Under the pieces are notes generated by a model. That model searched no databases. It was not told the DNA's origin and saw only the letters and a list, made by a program, of their open reading frames with translations. From Pengzhenrongella frigida (GTDB lineage: Bacteria; Actinomycetota; Actinomycetes; Actinomycetales; Cellulomonadaceae): a stretch of 64,000 bases of DNA. Both the position numbers and the translations under genes were made by a program. The stretch covers positions 1 through 64,000 of the forward strand of contig NZ_SDWW01000023.1 in NCBI RefSeq assembly GCF_004168625.1, written 5' to 3'. Of the stretch, positions 1-8,604 are shown one piece after another; within the stretch, counting starts at the first letter, position 1; each line of letters begins with the position of its first letter.

Positions 1-78
1 CGCGCCCGTGTGGCGCTTATCCCCGCATTTTGGTATCTCCACACGCTCATCATATCCACGCTAAGCGACACACTACAC

Positions 79-1737
79 ATGTTCGATCACCGGTGGCTGC
101 AGAGCGACGTGGCTGGTCAGCGGCCTGCGCCGACCCAGGACGCGCCCGGCACCCCGCACGGGCCCGGGCCGCGGGACCGGGCTGGCACCGCGGACGTGGC
201 CGGCTCGCAGGTGATGCCGGCTGGGTGGGTGGAGCCGTCGGCGGACCTGGTGGCCCTGTGGGCCGCGATCGATGCCGCGCTGGGCGAGCCGGACGTCCCC
301 GCCAGCTACGCCGAGACGGCCGCGGAGCGGTTGGACGACTTTGACCTGGTGGAGCTGATCGCCCGGCTGGAGCGGGACGCGTCCCACGCCCGGGCCCGCC
401 AGCTGGTCGCGGTCGAGGTCCTGTCGCGGCGGGCGTCGATGAACCCGTCCTGGCCGATCACAGTGGCCCAACCGAACGTGGCCGGGGAGGAGGTCGCCGC
501 CGCGCTGGGCACCTCCCGGGCCGCCGGACGCGAGCTGGTGGACACCGCCCGCCTGTTCGCCGGCCCGCTGCTGGCCACCGCCACCGCCCTGGAGGCCGGG
601 CAGATCGACTGGGGCAAGGCCCGCATCGTGGCCGCCGTGCTCGGCGACGTGGCGGTCCAGGTCGCCGCCGACGTCCAGGACCGGGTCCTGCCCCACGCCG
701 GACGCCGCACCCACACCCAGCTGCGCGCCGACCTGGCCAAGGCGTTGATCGTGGTCGACCCCACCGACGCCGAGCAGCGCACCGTGCGCGCGGTCGACCA
801 CCGCCGGGTGTGCCGACCCAAGGTCCTGGCCGACGGGATGGCCGGGATCTGGGCCGTGCTGCCCGCCGCGGTCGCCGCCGCGATCGACACCGCCCTGACC
901 GCCACCGCCCGCCACGCCACACACGCCGGCGACCCGCGCACCACCGACCAGCTCCGCGCCGACGCGTTCGCGGCCGCCCTGATCGGCACCGGCACCGGCG
1001 CCCACCGGCACGGCCCGGGCGGGTCAGGCGGGTCGGGCGACGCGGTGTCCTCCCACTGCCCCGGCGCCTCGTTCGGCCCCTCCGCCACCACACCCGCAGC
1101 CACCGAACCAGCCCTCGCCGGGGTGGCGCCCACTGGACCGGCCCCCACCGGACCGGCGCCGAGCGTGCCGAGCCCGCCGAACCCGCTCACCCTGGCCGGC
1201 GGGGTGCACGTGGACGTCACGGTGTCCCTGGCCACCCTGCTCGGCCTGGACGAGAACCCCGGACAGCTCGCCGGGTACGGGCCGATCACCGCCCAGACCG
1301 CCCGCCAACTGGCCGCCGCCGGGACCTGGCGGCGCCTGGTCACCGACCCGCTCACCGGCACCGTCTTGGACGTGGGCACCACCCGGTACCACCCACCCGC
1401 CGACCTCGCCGCGATGATCCGCGCCCGCGACCACCACTGCCTGTCCATGATCTGCGCCGTGGCCGCCGACCGGTGCGACCTCGACCACCGCGAACCGTTC
1501 CACCCCGACGGCACCGGCGGAGCCACCTCCGCCGCCAACCTCGGCCCCCTGTGCAGGCGCGACCACCTGATCAAGACCCACGCCCGATGGCACCTATCCA
1601 CCGACCCCCAGACGCCGGGTTCGTACACGTGGACCACCCCCACCGGGCACAGCTACCCCTACCGACCCGACCCACCGCCCGGGCACGAACCCCCACTGAC
1701 CCGCGACTTCGACTGGGACACCCCACCCCCGTTCTGA
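79..1737 (+). CDS. DUF222 domain protein with C-terminal HNH endonuclease motif
   Basis: The protein is about 552 aa. The N-terminal two thirds is Ala/Leu-rich helical sequence of the DUF222 (13E12-repeat) type, and a Pro/Gly/Ser/Thr-rich linker follows. The C-terminal part carries an HNH-like core: a DHHC segment, then CDLDHREPF, then SAANLGPLCRRDHLIK and KTHARW. Such proteins are abundant, multi-copy and poorly characterised in actinomycetes; nuclease activity is inferred from the HNH core only. The ATG at 79 (MFDHRW) is preferred over a GTG at 10 because the intervening residues look untranslated and hydrophobic without family character. No clear Shine-Dalgarno sequence precedes either start. 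It stands alone, pointing towards the ABC exporter genes. Confidence 0.85.
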   Translation: MFDHRWLQSDVAGQRPAPTQDAPGTPHGPGPRDRAGTADVAGSQVMPAGWVEPSADLVALWAAIDAALGEPDVPASYAETAAERLDDFDLVELIARLERDASHARARQLVAVEVLSRRASMNPSWPITVAQPNVAGEEVAAALGTSRAAGRELVDTARLFAGPLLATATALEAGQIDWGKARIVAAVLGDVAVQVAADVQDRVLPHAGRRTHTQLRADLAKALIVVDPTDAEQRTVRAVDHRRVCRPKVLADGMAGIWAVLPAAVAAAIDTALTATARHATHAGDPRTTDQLRADAFAAALIGTGTGAHRHGPGGSGGSGDAVSSHCPGASFGPSATTPAATEPALAGVAPTGPAPTGPAPSVPSPPNPLTLAGGVHVDVTVSLATLLGLDENPGQLAGYGPITAQTARQLAAAGTWRRLVTDPLTGTVLDVGTTRYHPPADLAAMIRARDHHCLSMICAVAADRCDLDHREPFHPDGTGGATSAANLGPLCRRDHLIKTHARWHLSTDPQTPGSYTWTTPTGHSYPYRPDPPPGHEPPLTRDFDWDTPPPF

Positions 1738-1769
1738 CGCGCGACCCCACCGTTCTCACGCACACACCC

Positions 1770-1802
1770 CGGCCTGACGCGCGCCTCGGCCTGACGCGCG
1801 CC
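1770..1802. repeat. 16-bp tandem direct repeat in intergenic region
   Basis: CGGCCTGACGCGCGCC occurs at 1770-1785 and 1787-1802; a shorter copy of the core (CTGACGCGCG) overlaps the stop codon of the DUF222 gene. The 1738-1916 gap separates two convergent genes and holds no other recognisable feature. Confidence 0.7.
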
Positions 1803-1916
1803 CGGCTCTGATCCCGAGTCCCCTTCTCGCGACGCACTGTGAGCCCCAAGCGCGCGACCCATCGTGGGCCCCAAGGACCCTGGAGTGCTGACAGCCTGTC
1901 GGGCGCCGCCTCCGGA

Positions 1917-2825
1917 TCAGACCTTGCGGCGGTAGGCGCGCATGGCGAGCGGGAGGAACACCGCCACCAGTCCCACGCACCATACGAGCGTCCACCAGAC
2001 GTGGTTGCCGATCGGCTCGCCCAGGAAGAGCCCGCGCATCGACGCGACCAGGTGAGTCAGCGGGTTGACGTTGACGAACCCCTGCATCCAGCCGGGGAGC
2101 GAGCCCGTCGGGACGAAGACGTTCGAGGCGAAGCTCAGCGGCATGACCAGCAGGAACATGATTCCCTGCACGGCACCCGAGGTGCGCACCTTCATCCCGA
2201 CGAACACGGACACCCAGGAGAGCGAGAGGGCGAACAGCACCGCGAGCAGGCAGCCGGCCACGGCCGAGGCCACGTTCGTCTGGATGCGGAAACCCATGGC
2301 GTAGCCGATCGCGAACGTGGAGATGGTCACGAGCACGTAGCGCACGACGTCGCCGAGCACCGCTCCGATGAGTGGTGCCGACCGCGGGATCGGCAGGGAC
2401 CGGAACCGGTCGAAGATGCCCTTCTCGAGGTCGGTGTTGAGATTCACCCCGATCGCGATCGCGCCCTGCGCGATGGTCTGGGCGAGGATGCCGGGCAGCA
2501 GGAACTGGAGGTAGTCGCCGGTCGAGCCCGCGACCGCACCGCCGAAGATGTACACGAAGATCACCAGGAAGATCACCGGCTGCAGCGTGACGTCGATCAG
2601 CGCCTCGGGGGTGCGCCAGGTCTTGATCAGGCTCCGCTTGGCGAGCGTGAGCGAGTGGCGCAGCAGGGGAAGGGGCCGGGGCTTGGCAGCAGCGACGGGG
2701 ACTGCGACAACGACGCCGCTGCCCGACGCGTCGCCCTGACGCAGCGGCCCGACCGAGGGAGGACTGGCGGCGGGGTCGGCGGTGAGGTCGGCGGCGGGAT
2801 TCGTGGCAGCGGTATTGGTGGTCAT
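1917..2825 (-). CDS. ABC-2 type exporter permease, DrrB family
   Basis: This 302-aa integral membrane protein has about 60 polar, Ala/Pro-rich N-terminal residues, then six hydrophobic segments of the ABC-2 type. Family-like stretches are DLEKGIFDRFRSLPI, a GVRTSGAVQG-like region (MKVRTSGAVQGIMFL) and NPLTHLVASMRGL. It would form the channel of an ABC drug, lipid or antibiotic exporter in the cytoplasmic membrane. Its start overlaps the stop of the upstream ATP-binding gene by one base (TGATG), so the two are co-transcribed and translationally coupled. The substrate cannot be told from sequence; daunorubicin/doxorubicin resistance is only the family name. Confidence 0.88.
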   Translation of the reverse strand: MTTNTAATNPAADLTADPAASPPSVGPLRQGDASGSGVVVAVPVAAAKPRPLPLLRHSLTLAKRSLIKTWRTPEALIDVTLQPVIFLVIFVYIFGGAVAGSTGDYLQFLLPGILAQTIAQGAIAIGVNLNTDLEKGIFDRFRSLPIPRSAPLIGAVLGDVVRYVLVTISTFAIGYAMGFRIQTNVASAVAGCLLAVLFALSLSWVSVFVGMKVRTSGAVQGIMFLLVMPLSFASNVFVPTGSLPGWMQGFVNVNPLTHLVASMRGLFLGEPIGNHVWWTLVWCVGLVAVFLPLAMRAYRRKV

Positions 2826-3796
2826 CAGGCCACTTCCTCGGTGGTGTCGGACGAGGTTCGACCCGTCAGGGTGAAGAAGACCTCGTCCAGGCTCGGCAGG
2901 TGCAGGGACATTTCGGTGACGGCGATGCCGGCGGACGCGAGACGCGCGACCGTGGCCGACAGGGCATCGCCGTCGGACACGGGGACGGACAGCAGGCCCT
3001 TGCGGGACTCCTCCGGCGCGCCGGCGGCGGACACCGCCGCGAGGATCGTCGCGGTCTCGGCCAGGCGGGTGACGTCGGAGGGGCGAACCTCGAGGGTCTG
3101 GCCGCCGACGATGCGTTTGAGCCCTTCGGGGGTGTCGTGCGCGATGACGCGGCCGTGGTCGATCACGGTGATCTCGTCGGCGAGCGCGTCAGCCTCGTCG
3201 AGGTACTGGGTGGTGAGCAGCACCGTGGAACCGTCCGCGACGAGCGAGCGGATCACGTTCCACATGTCCTCGCGCTTGGACGGGTCGAGGCCCGTGGTCG
3301 GCTCGTCGAGGAAGATCACCTCGGGGCGACCGACCAGGCTCGACGCCAGGTCGAGCCGGCGTCGCATCCCGCCCGAGTAGGTCTTCGCGGGCCGGTCCGC
3401 CGCATCCGTCAGATCGAACCACTCGAGCAGCTCCGCGGCGCGCTGCCGGGCCGCCGGGGCGCGCAGGTCCAGCAGGCGACCGATCATCACGATGTTCTGC
3501 CGCCCGGTGAGGTCTTCGTCGACGGACGCGTACTGGCCGGTCAGGCCGATGGACTGCCGCACCCGCTGGGCGTCGTGAGCGACGTCGTGCCCCGCGACGC
3601 GGGCGTGCCCGCCGTCGGCGGTGAGCAGGGTGGCGAGGATACGGACGGCGGTCGTCTTGCCAGCGCCGTTCGGGCCGAGGACGCCCAGCACGGTGCCGCG
3701 GGCGACGGACAGGTCGACGCCTTGCAGCGCCTTGGTCGTGCCGAAGCTCTTGGTCAGGCCCTCGGCCTCGATCACCAGGTCGTGGTGTGTTGTCAT
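2825..3796 (-). CDS. ABC exporter ATP-binding protein, DrrA family
   Basis: This 323-aa ATPase subunit powers the permease encoded immediately downstream. It shows Walker A GPNGAGKTT (Lys about residue 47), signature YSGGMRRRLDLA, Walker B VIFLDEPTTGLDP and the D-loop. The C-terminal extension of about 90 residues ends in MSLHLPSLDEVFFTLTG, the hallmark of the DrrA/daunorubicin-resistance subfamily. Length is typical for that group. The start ATG at 3796 follows a short non-coding region; no adjacent regulator is seen. Confidence 0.92.
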   Translation of the reverse strand: MTTHHDLVIEAEGLTKSFGTTKALQGVDLSVARGTVLGVLGPNGAGKTTAVRILATLLTADGGHARVAGHDVAHDAQRVRQSIGLTGQYASVDEDLTGRQNIVMIGRLLDLRAPAARQRAAELLEWFDLTDAADRPAKTYSGGMRRRLDLASSLVGRPEVIFLDEPTTGLDPSKREDMWNVIRSLVADGSTVLLTTQYLDEADALADEITVIDHGRVIAHDTPEGLKRIVGGQTLEVRPSDVTRLAETATILAAVSAAGAPEESRKGLLSVPVSDGDALSATVARLASAGIAVTEMSLHLPSLDEVFFTLTGRTSSDTTEEVA

Positions 3797-3900
3797 ACCG
3801 CCGAGCCTGGCGGGCTCCGCTGAGGCGACGGTGACATCCGCCTGACACCGTGGGTGGATCGCAGCGAAGGACCGGCATCGGTCACCTGTCCGCGCAGGTC

Positions 3901-3950
3901 AGCGCGGGGCGCAGTCCGTCAGCGCGGGGCGCAGTCCGTCAGCGCGGGGT
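3901..3950. repeat. 20-bp tandem repeat running into the hspR stop codon
   Basis: The unit AGCGCGGGGCGCAGTCCGTC lies at 3901-3920 and 3921-3940, and a third half copy at 3941-3950 is inside the hspR coding end. The second copy boundary coincides with the TGA of hspR (3939-3941 on the minus strand), so the duplication probably arose by slippage at the gene end. Confidence 0.85.
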
Positions 3951-4349
3951 CGGCCGCCACAGGACGAGAGTCCCGGGCGCCGTCGTGCGGGCGGGGCGGC
4001 GGCCCCGGGGCACGGCGACGACCTCACCTCCGGGGCCGGCCGTGAAGACCCGGTGACCGGGCTCCGCGAGCGCGCGCAGGATCTCCACCTGGTTGCGCAA
4101 CCGGTGGACCTCGGACTCCAGCGCGAGGATCCGCTTGATGCCGGCGAGATTGATGCCCTCCTCGTGGGAGAGCCGCTGCACCTCACGCAGGCTCGCGATG
4201 TCGCGCAGCGAGTAGCGGCGACCCCGACCGCGGGCCCGGCCGGGCGACACCAGGCCGAGCCGGTCGTACTGCCGCAGGGTCTGCGGGTGCAGGCCGGCGA
4301 GCTCGGCCGCGACCGAGATCACGAAGACCTGTGCGTCCTCGGGAACCAT
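3939..4349 (-). CDS. hspR: Heat-shock repressor HspR, MerR family
   Basis: This 136-aa protein has an N-terminal MerR-type winged helix (FVISVAAELAGLHPQTLRQYDRLGLVSPGR, then RRYSLRDIASLREVQRLSHEEGINLAGIKRIL) and a helical tail. HspR represses the dnaK operon by binding HAIR sites, using DnaK as co-repressor; this is known for Streptomyces and Mycobacterium. Here it is the last gene of dnaK-grpE-dnaJ-hspR and two HAIR sites precede dnaK, so autoregulation is expected. The ATG at 4349 has GGAGGTGG just upstream; a longer reading frame to 4424 lacks a ribosome binding site. The gap to dnaJ is 78 bp. Confidence 0.92.
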   Translation of the reverse strand: MVPEDAQVFVISVAAELAGLHPQTLRQYDRLGLVSPGRARGRGRRYSLRDIASLREVQRLSHEEGINLAGIKRILALESEVHRLRNQVEILRALAEPGHRVFTAGPGGEVVAVPRGRRPARTTAPGTLVLWRPTPR

Positions 4350-4427
4350 CTCCACCTCCGCCCGCTCTGCCGTGCGCCGTTGCGTCGTACTTCGTGCCGG
4401 TCGATCCACTGCCGGTCGATCCACTCG

Positions 4428-5432
4428 TCACTCCACCGCGCGGGCCGCCAGGTCGGCTCGCGGGTCGTCGCCCGCCGTCGCAGCGGCGAAGGCCTCGACC
4501 GCGTCCCGCGCAGCGCCGGTCAGCTTCTGCGGCACCACGACCTGGACGGTCACCAGCAGGTCGCCCGTGCCCTTGACCGTCGTGATGCCCTTGCCGCGCA
4601 CGCGCAGCACCCGGCCCGACGGCGTGCCCTCGGGCACGCGGAGCCGGACCGTGTCGCCGTCGAACGTCGGGACCGTCACGGTCGCGCCGAGCGCCGCCTC
4701 GTCGAAGGTCACCGGCAGGTTCAGCCGCAGGTTGTTCGCGTCGAGGGTGAACACCGGGTGCGGGCTGACCTTCACGGTCACGACGAGGTCGCCGGCGGCT
4801 CCACCGGGCTCGCCGGCGCGGCCGCGACCGCGGAGCCGGATCTTCTGCCCGTCGCGCACCCCGGCCGGGATCCGCGCGGTGACGTTGCGTCCGTCGACCC
4901 CGAGGGTCACCGTCGAACCCTCGACCGCCTGCCGGAACGGCAGCGTGGTGGACGCCGCGAGGTCGACCCCCGGGCGGGGCGCACGGAACCCGCCGCCGCC
5001 ACCACCGGCGGCGCCACCGCCGAACAGCCCGCCGAGGAGGTCCTCGAAACCGGCGCCGCCGCCCTGCTGGCTGTACCGCGCCTGCGGTCCGCCGGCCCGG
5101 CCCCCGCCACCGCCACCGAACATCCCGCCGAACATGTCCTCGAACCCGGCGCTCGAGCCGCCGCCTCGGCCCGAACCGGCGGAGAACCGCGGCCCGCCCG
5201 CCATCGCGCGCAGCTGGTCGTACTGCTGCCGCTGCTTGGGGTCGGACAGCACCGCGTAGGCCTCGCCGACCTCCTTGAACTTCGCCTCGGCCTTCGCGTC
5301 ACCGGGGTTGTGGTCCGGGTGCAGCTTGCGAGCGAGCTTGCGGAAGGACTTCTTGATCTCGGTGTCGTCAGCGGTCTTCGACACGCCGAGCACGGAGTAG
5401 AAGTCCTTCTCCAACCAGTCCTGGCCGGTCAT
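4428..5432 (-). CDS. dnaJ: DnaJ/CbpA-type co-chaperone without zinc finger
   Basis: This 334-aa J-protein stimulates the DnaK ATPase and delivers substrates. The J domain has HPD at about residues 38-40. A very Gly-rich linker contains two near-identical blocks (GFEDMFGGMFGGG and GFEDLLGGLFGGG), followed by the two C-terminal substrate-binding beta domains (PGVDL to VQVVVPQKL). No CxxCxGxG repeats are present, so it is a type II (CbpA-like) protein, although it occupies the classic dnaJ position in the operon. A canonical DnaJ with a zinc finger is probably encoded elsewhere. It lies 118 bp downstream of grpE, and a strong hairpin sits in that gap. Confidence 0.9.
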   Translation of the reverse strand: MTGQDWLEKDFYSVLGVSKTADDTEIKKSFRKLARKLHPDHNPGDAKAEAKFKEVGEAYAVLSDPKQRQQYDQLRAMAGGPRFSAGSGRGGGSSAGFEDMFGGMFGGGGGGRAGGPQARYSQQGGGAGFEDLLGGLFGGGAAGGGGGGFRAPRPGVDLAASTTLPFRQAVEGSTVTLGVDGRNVTARIPAGVRDGQKIRLRGRGRAGEPGGAAGDLVVTVKVSPHPVFTLDANNLRLNLPVTFDEAALGATVTVPTFDGDTVRLRVPEGTPSGRVLRVRGKGITTVKGTGDLLVTVQVVVPQKLTGAARDAVEAFAAATAGDDPRADLAARAVE

Positions 5433-5485
5433 CGTGCCTCAATCTCTCGCCCATGGTTCTCGATGACGTGGTTCTCGATACACGC

Positions 5486-5528
5486 GCGTTCGCGCCCCGT
5501 GGGACTTCTCCCAGCGGGACGCGAACGC
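5486..5528 (-). other. Strong hairpin between grpE and dnaJ
   Basis: GCGTTCGCG (5486-5494) pairs perfectly with CGCGAACGC (5520-5528). Inside, CCCG pairs with CGGG and TGGGA with TCCCA around a 4-base loop, with one mismatch and one bulge. No T-tract follows on the transcribed strand, so an intrinsic terminator is unlikely. It may stabilise or process the dnaK-grpE message or lower dnaJ-hspR expression. Confidence 0.7.
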
Positions 5529-5550
5529 ACGGCCGTGCCTTGTCGACCTG

Positions 5551-6147
5551 TCAGGCGTCCGGATCCGCGACGGCGACCCGGGCAGCTCGCACGACCCGGC
5601 CGGCGACCCGGTGACCGGGCTGCATCACGAGCGACACGGTCGGTTCGGTCACGTCGTCCGAGTGCTGGTGCATGAGCGCCTCGTGCACCTGCGGGTCGAA
5701 CACCTCACCGATCGCGCCATACCGCTCCCACCCGAACCGGGTGAGCGTCGCCTCGAGCTTCTCGGCGATCGCCGCGAACGGCGTCCCCTCGAGCTCACCG
5801 TGCTGGCGCGCCAGGTCGATGTCGTCGAGCGCCGGGATCAGGGCCTCGAGGACCTGGCTGACGGCCTGGTCCCGCGCGACGCTCCGGTCCCGCTCGACGC
5901 GCCGACGGTAGTTGACGTACTCCGCCTGCACGCGCTGAAGGTCCGACAACCGTTCCTCGGCGAGCGCGACGGCACCGATCAGCTCGGCATCCGCGCCGGC
6001 GGGCTCGAAGTCGAGCCCCTCGAGCGGATCCACGTCGAACTCGCCCGACGAACTGTCGCCCGAGACCGGGGCGGGCTCGTTCGCCGCACCGGTCTCGGGG
6101 TCGAACTCGTCTTCCCCACCGGGGTTCACAGCGGGGTGCTCGGTCAC
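5551..6147 (-). CDS. grpE: Nucleotide exchange factor GrpE
   Basis: This 198-aa protein exchanges ADP for ATP on DnaK. An acidic, probably disordered N-terminus of about 70 residues precedes the long coiled-coil helix ([32 protein letters not shown]). The C-terminal beta domain has the family end motif: a [12 protein letters not shown] segment, then VMQPGHRV and [13 protein letters not shown]. The start overlaps the dnaK stop by four bases (ATGA), showing translational coupling. Confidence 0.93.
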   Translation of the reverse strand: MTEHPAVNPGGEDEFDPETGAANEPAPVSGDSSSGEFDVDPLEGLDFEPAGADAELIGAVALAEERLSDLQRVQAEYVNYRRRVERDRSVARDQAVSQVLEALIPALDDIDLARQHGELEGTPFAAIAEKLEATLTRFGWERYGAIGEVFDPQVHEALMHQHSDDVTEPTVSLVMQPGHRVAGRVVRAARVAVADPDA

Positions 6148-8009
6148 TTCGACGCGTCCTCGTCGTCCACGATCTCGGCGTCGACGATGTCGTCGTCCGC
6201 ACTGGCCGACGGCGTCTCGTCGTCGGCCGGGGCGGCGCCGTCGGCCGGGGCGGCCGAGCTCGCGGCGTACAGGGCCTCGCCGATCTTCTGGCTGACGGTC
6301 ACGAGGATGGCCTGCTTCGCCTTGACCTCGGCGACGTCGGTGCCCTCGAGCGCCGTGCGCAGCTCGGCGACGGCGGCCTTGACCTCGGTCGTCACGTCCT
6401 CGGGCAGCTTCTCGGCGTTCTCCACCAGGAGCTTGTCGGTCGAGTAGACGAGCTGCTCGGCGGAGTTGCGCGCGTCGGCTTCCTCACGGCGCTCCTTGTC
6501 CTCGGCGGCGTGCGCCTCGGCCTCCTTGACCATGCGGTCGATCTCGTCCTTCGGCAGCGCGGAGCCGCCGGTGATCGTCATCGACTGCTCCTTGTTCGTG
6601 CCACGGTCCTTCGCCGAGACGTGCACGATGCCGTTCGCGTCGATGTCGAACGTGACCTCGATCTGCGGGACACCGCGCGGCGCCGGCGCGATGCCGGTCA
6701 GCTCGAACGTCCCGAGCGGCTTGTTGTCCCGGGCGAACTCGCGCTCACCCTGGAACACCTGGATCAGCACCGACGGCTGGTTGTCGTCCGCCGTGGAGAA
6801 GATCTCGCTCCGCTTGGTCGGGATGGCCGTGTTGCGCTCGATGAGCTTGGTCATCACCCCGCCCTTGGTCTCGATGCCGAGGCTCAGGGGCGTGACGTCG
6901 ATGAGCAGCACGTCCTTGCGCTCACCCTTGATGACGCCGGCCTGCAGCGCGGCGCCGACGGCGACGACCTCGTCCGGGTTGACGCCCTTGTTGGGCTCCT
7001 TGCCGCCCGTGAGCTCACGCACGACGTCGGCGACGGCCGGCATCCGGGTCGAGCCACCGACCATGACGATGTGGTCGATGTCGCCGACCTTGACGCCCGC
7101 GTCGCGGATGACGGAGTTGAACGGCGCCTTGGTGCGCTCGAGCAGGTCAGCGGTCATCTGCTCGAACTGCGCGCGGGTGAGCTTCTCGTCCAGGTGGATC
7201 GGGCCGTTCTCGCTCATCGACAGGTACTGCATCGACACGTTGGTGCTCGTCGCGGACGAGAGCTCCTTCTTGGCCTGCTCGGACGCCTCACGCAGACGCT
7301 GGAGGGCGATCTTGTCCTTCGACAGGTCGACGCCGGTCGCGTTCTTGACCTGCTTGATCAAGTACTCGACGATCCGGTTGTCCCAGTCGTCGCCGCCGAG
7401 GCGGTTGTCGCCCGAGGTCGAGCGGACCTGGATGGTCGAGAAGTCGTCCTCGTCCTTGCCCACCTCGAGCAGGGAGACGTCGAACGTGCCGCCACCGAGG
7501 TCGAAGACGAGGATGAGCTCGTCCTCCTTGCCCTTGTCCAGGCCGTAGGCCAGCGCGGCCGCGGTGGGCTCGTTGACGATCCGGAGCACGTTGAGGCCGG
7601 CGATCTGGCCGGCATCCTTCGTGGCCTGGCGCTGAGCGTCGTTGTAGTACGCCGGCACCGTGACGACCGCGTCGGTGACGGGCTCGCCCAGGTACTCCTC
7701 GGCGTCGCGCTTGAGCTTGCCCAGGATGCGGGCCGAGATCTCCTGCGCGGAGTACTGCTTGTCGTCGATGGCGACGGACCAGTCGGAGCCCATGTGGCGC
7801 TTGACCGAGCTGATCGTGCGGTCGACGTTCGTGACCGCCTGGCGCTTGGCGACCTCGCCGACAAGCACCTCACCGGTCTTCGAGAACGCGACGACCGAGG
7901 GGGTCGTACGAGCTCCCTCGGCGTTCGCGATCACGGTGGGCTCGCCACCCTCAAGGACAGAAACCACAGAGTTCGTGGTGCCGAGGTCGATTCCGACCGC
8001 TCGTGCCAT
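6144..8009 (-). CDS. dnaK: Molecular chaperone DnaK (Hsp70)
   Basis: This 621-aa Hsp70 is the first gene of the operon dnaK-grpE-dnaJ-hspR. The nucleotide-binding domain begins [17 protein letters not shown]. It includes [38 protein letters not shown] and [12 protein letters not shown]. The substrate-binding domain includes [11 protein letters not shown] and the lid. The C-terminus is acidic and ends [15 protein letters not shown], similar to other actinobacterial DnaK tails. The ATG at 8009 is chosen from the conserved N-terminus; the reading frame extends further upstream but through the HAIR operators. Confidence 0.97.
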   Translation of the reverse strand: MARAVGIDLGTTNSVVSVLEGGEPTVIANAEGARTTPSVVAFSKTGEVLVGEVAKRQAVTNVDRTISSVKRHMGSDWSVAIDDKQYSAQEISARILGKLKRDAEEYLGEPVTDAVVTVPAYYNDAQRQATKDAGQIAGLNVLRIVNEPTAAALAYGLDKGKEDELILVFDLGGGTFDVSLLEVGKDEDDFSTIQVRSTSGDNRLGGDDWDNRIVEYLIKQVKNATGVDLSKDKIALQRLREASEQAKKELSSATSTNVSMQYLSMSENGPIHLDEKLTRAQFEQMTADLLERTKAPFNSVIRDAGVKVGDIDHIVMVGGSTRMPAVADVVRELTGGKEPNKGVNPDEVVAVGAALQAGVIKGERKDVLLIDVTPLSLGIETKGGVMTKLIERNTAIPTKRSEIFSTADDNQPSVLIQVFQGEREFARDNKPLGTFELTGIAPAPRGVPQIEVTFDIDANGIVHVSAKDRGTNKEQSMTITGGSALPKDEIDRMVKEAEAHAAEDKERREEADARNSAEQLVYSTDKLLVENAEKLPEDVTTEVKAAVAELRTALEGTDVAEVKAKQAILVTVSQKIGEALYAASSAAPADGAAPADDETPSASADDDIVDAEIVDDEDASK

Positions 8010-8058
8010 GGTCATTTCCTCCACTGCGTGCTGGTGCCCGCGACGACTTGCCGGGGCT

Positions 8059-8079
8059 CTTGAGCCTGCTGGGCTCAAG
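8059..8079. promoter_or_regulatory. HAIR operator 1 (HspR binding site) upstream of dnaK
   Basis: A perfect 7-bp palindrome CTTGAGC-N7-GCTCAAG lies about 50 bp upstream of the dnaK start. The spacing and arms match the established HAIR consensus CTTGAGT-N7-ACTCAAG. Confidence 0.92.
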
Positions 8080-8121
8080 TCTGCAACGGTTGGCCTCGCG
8101 GCGCAAATTCGTGACGCCAGA

Positions 8122-8142
8122 CTTGAGTCTGTCAGGCTCAAC
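8122..8142. promoter_or_regulatory. HAIR operator 2 upstream of dnaK
   Basis: CTTGAGT-N7-GCTCAAC is a near-perfect HAIR site 63 bp from the first (centre to centre), so both face the same side of the helix at six turns. One outer base pair departs from the consensus. Confidence 0.85.
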
Positions 8143-8278
8143 TACGTCGAGAGGCGGGGCATTCCCCCTGCCCAGGCCGCCGTGCGACCTCGATCCACCC
8201 GTGCTCGCCAACGGTGACCTTGGTGCCGTCGCCTCTGAGCGACACGGGAGGCGAACGGCTCATGCCCGACCCGAAGCG

Positions 8279-8398
8279 TCAGGTGGGACCGGGGTGATCT
8301 TGTCCGATCGCGGCCAGGCTGACGAACGGTTCCGACGACGCGCGTGCGACCAGCTCGCTGAAGGCGTCCGCGAAGAGCTGCTCATCGAGAGCCGTCAT
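8279..8398 (-). CDS. Small hypothetical protein (39 aa)
   Basis: This short ORF begins MTALDEQLFADAFSELVARA and ends GQDHPGPT. An AGGGGA ribosome binding site lies six bases before the ATG, and the sequence is amphipathic-helical and acidic. It points in the same direction as dnaK, about 270 bp upstream of it, with the HAIR operators in between. Nothing reveals its function. The strong ribosome binding site and normal residue composition support a real gene; a longer in-frame start at 8533 is not supported. Confidence 0.5.
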   Translation of the reverse strand: MTALDEQLFADAFSELVARASSEPFVSLAAIGQDHPGPT

Positions 8399-8449
8399 GT
8401 CAGTCCCCTGTGAGTCATCGATCGTCGAGTGCACCTCAGTGGTCGTCGT

Positions 8450-8483
8450 GATCACGCTCGGAGTCTGATCACGCTCGGAGTCT
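8450..8483. repeat. 17-bp tandem direct repeat
   Basis: GATCACGCTCGGAGTCT occurs twice back to back (8450-8466, 8467-8483), about 50 bp upstream of the 39-aa ORF. It may be regulatory (each copy begins with GATCACGC) or a slippage product. Confidence 0.75.
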
Positions 8484-8604
8484 CGGCCATCGAGGTGGAC
8501 GACGGATGACTGGCGTGCAGCTTCGTGACGCACCGCAGGTGACGATCACGCGAGTGCCTCAGAGTGCCGCCCGAGCCGCGTCGCGCTCAGACGAGCGTCG
8601 TGCC

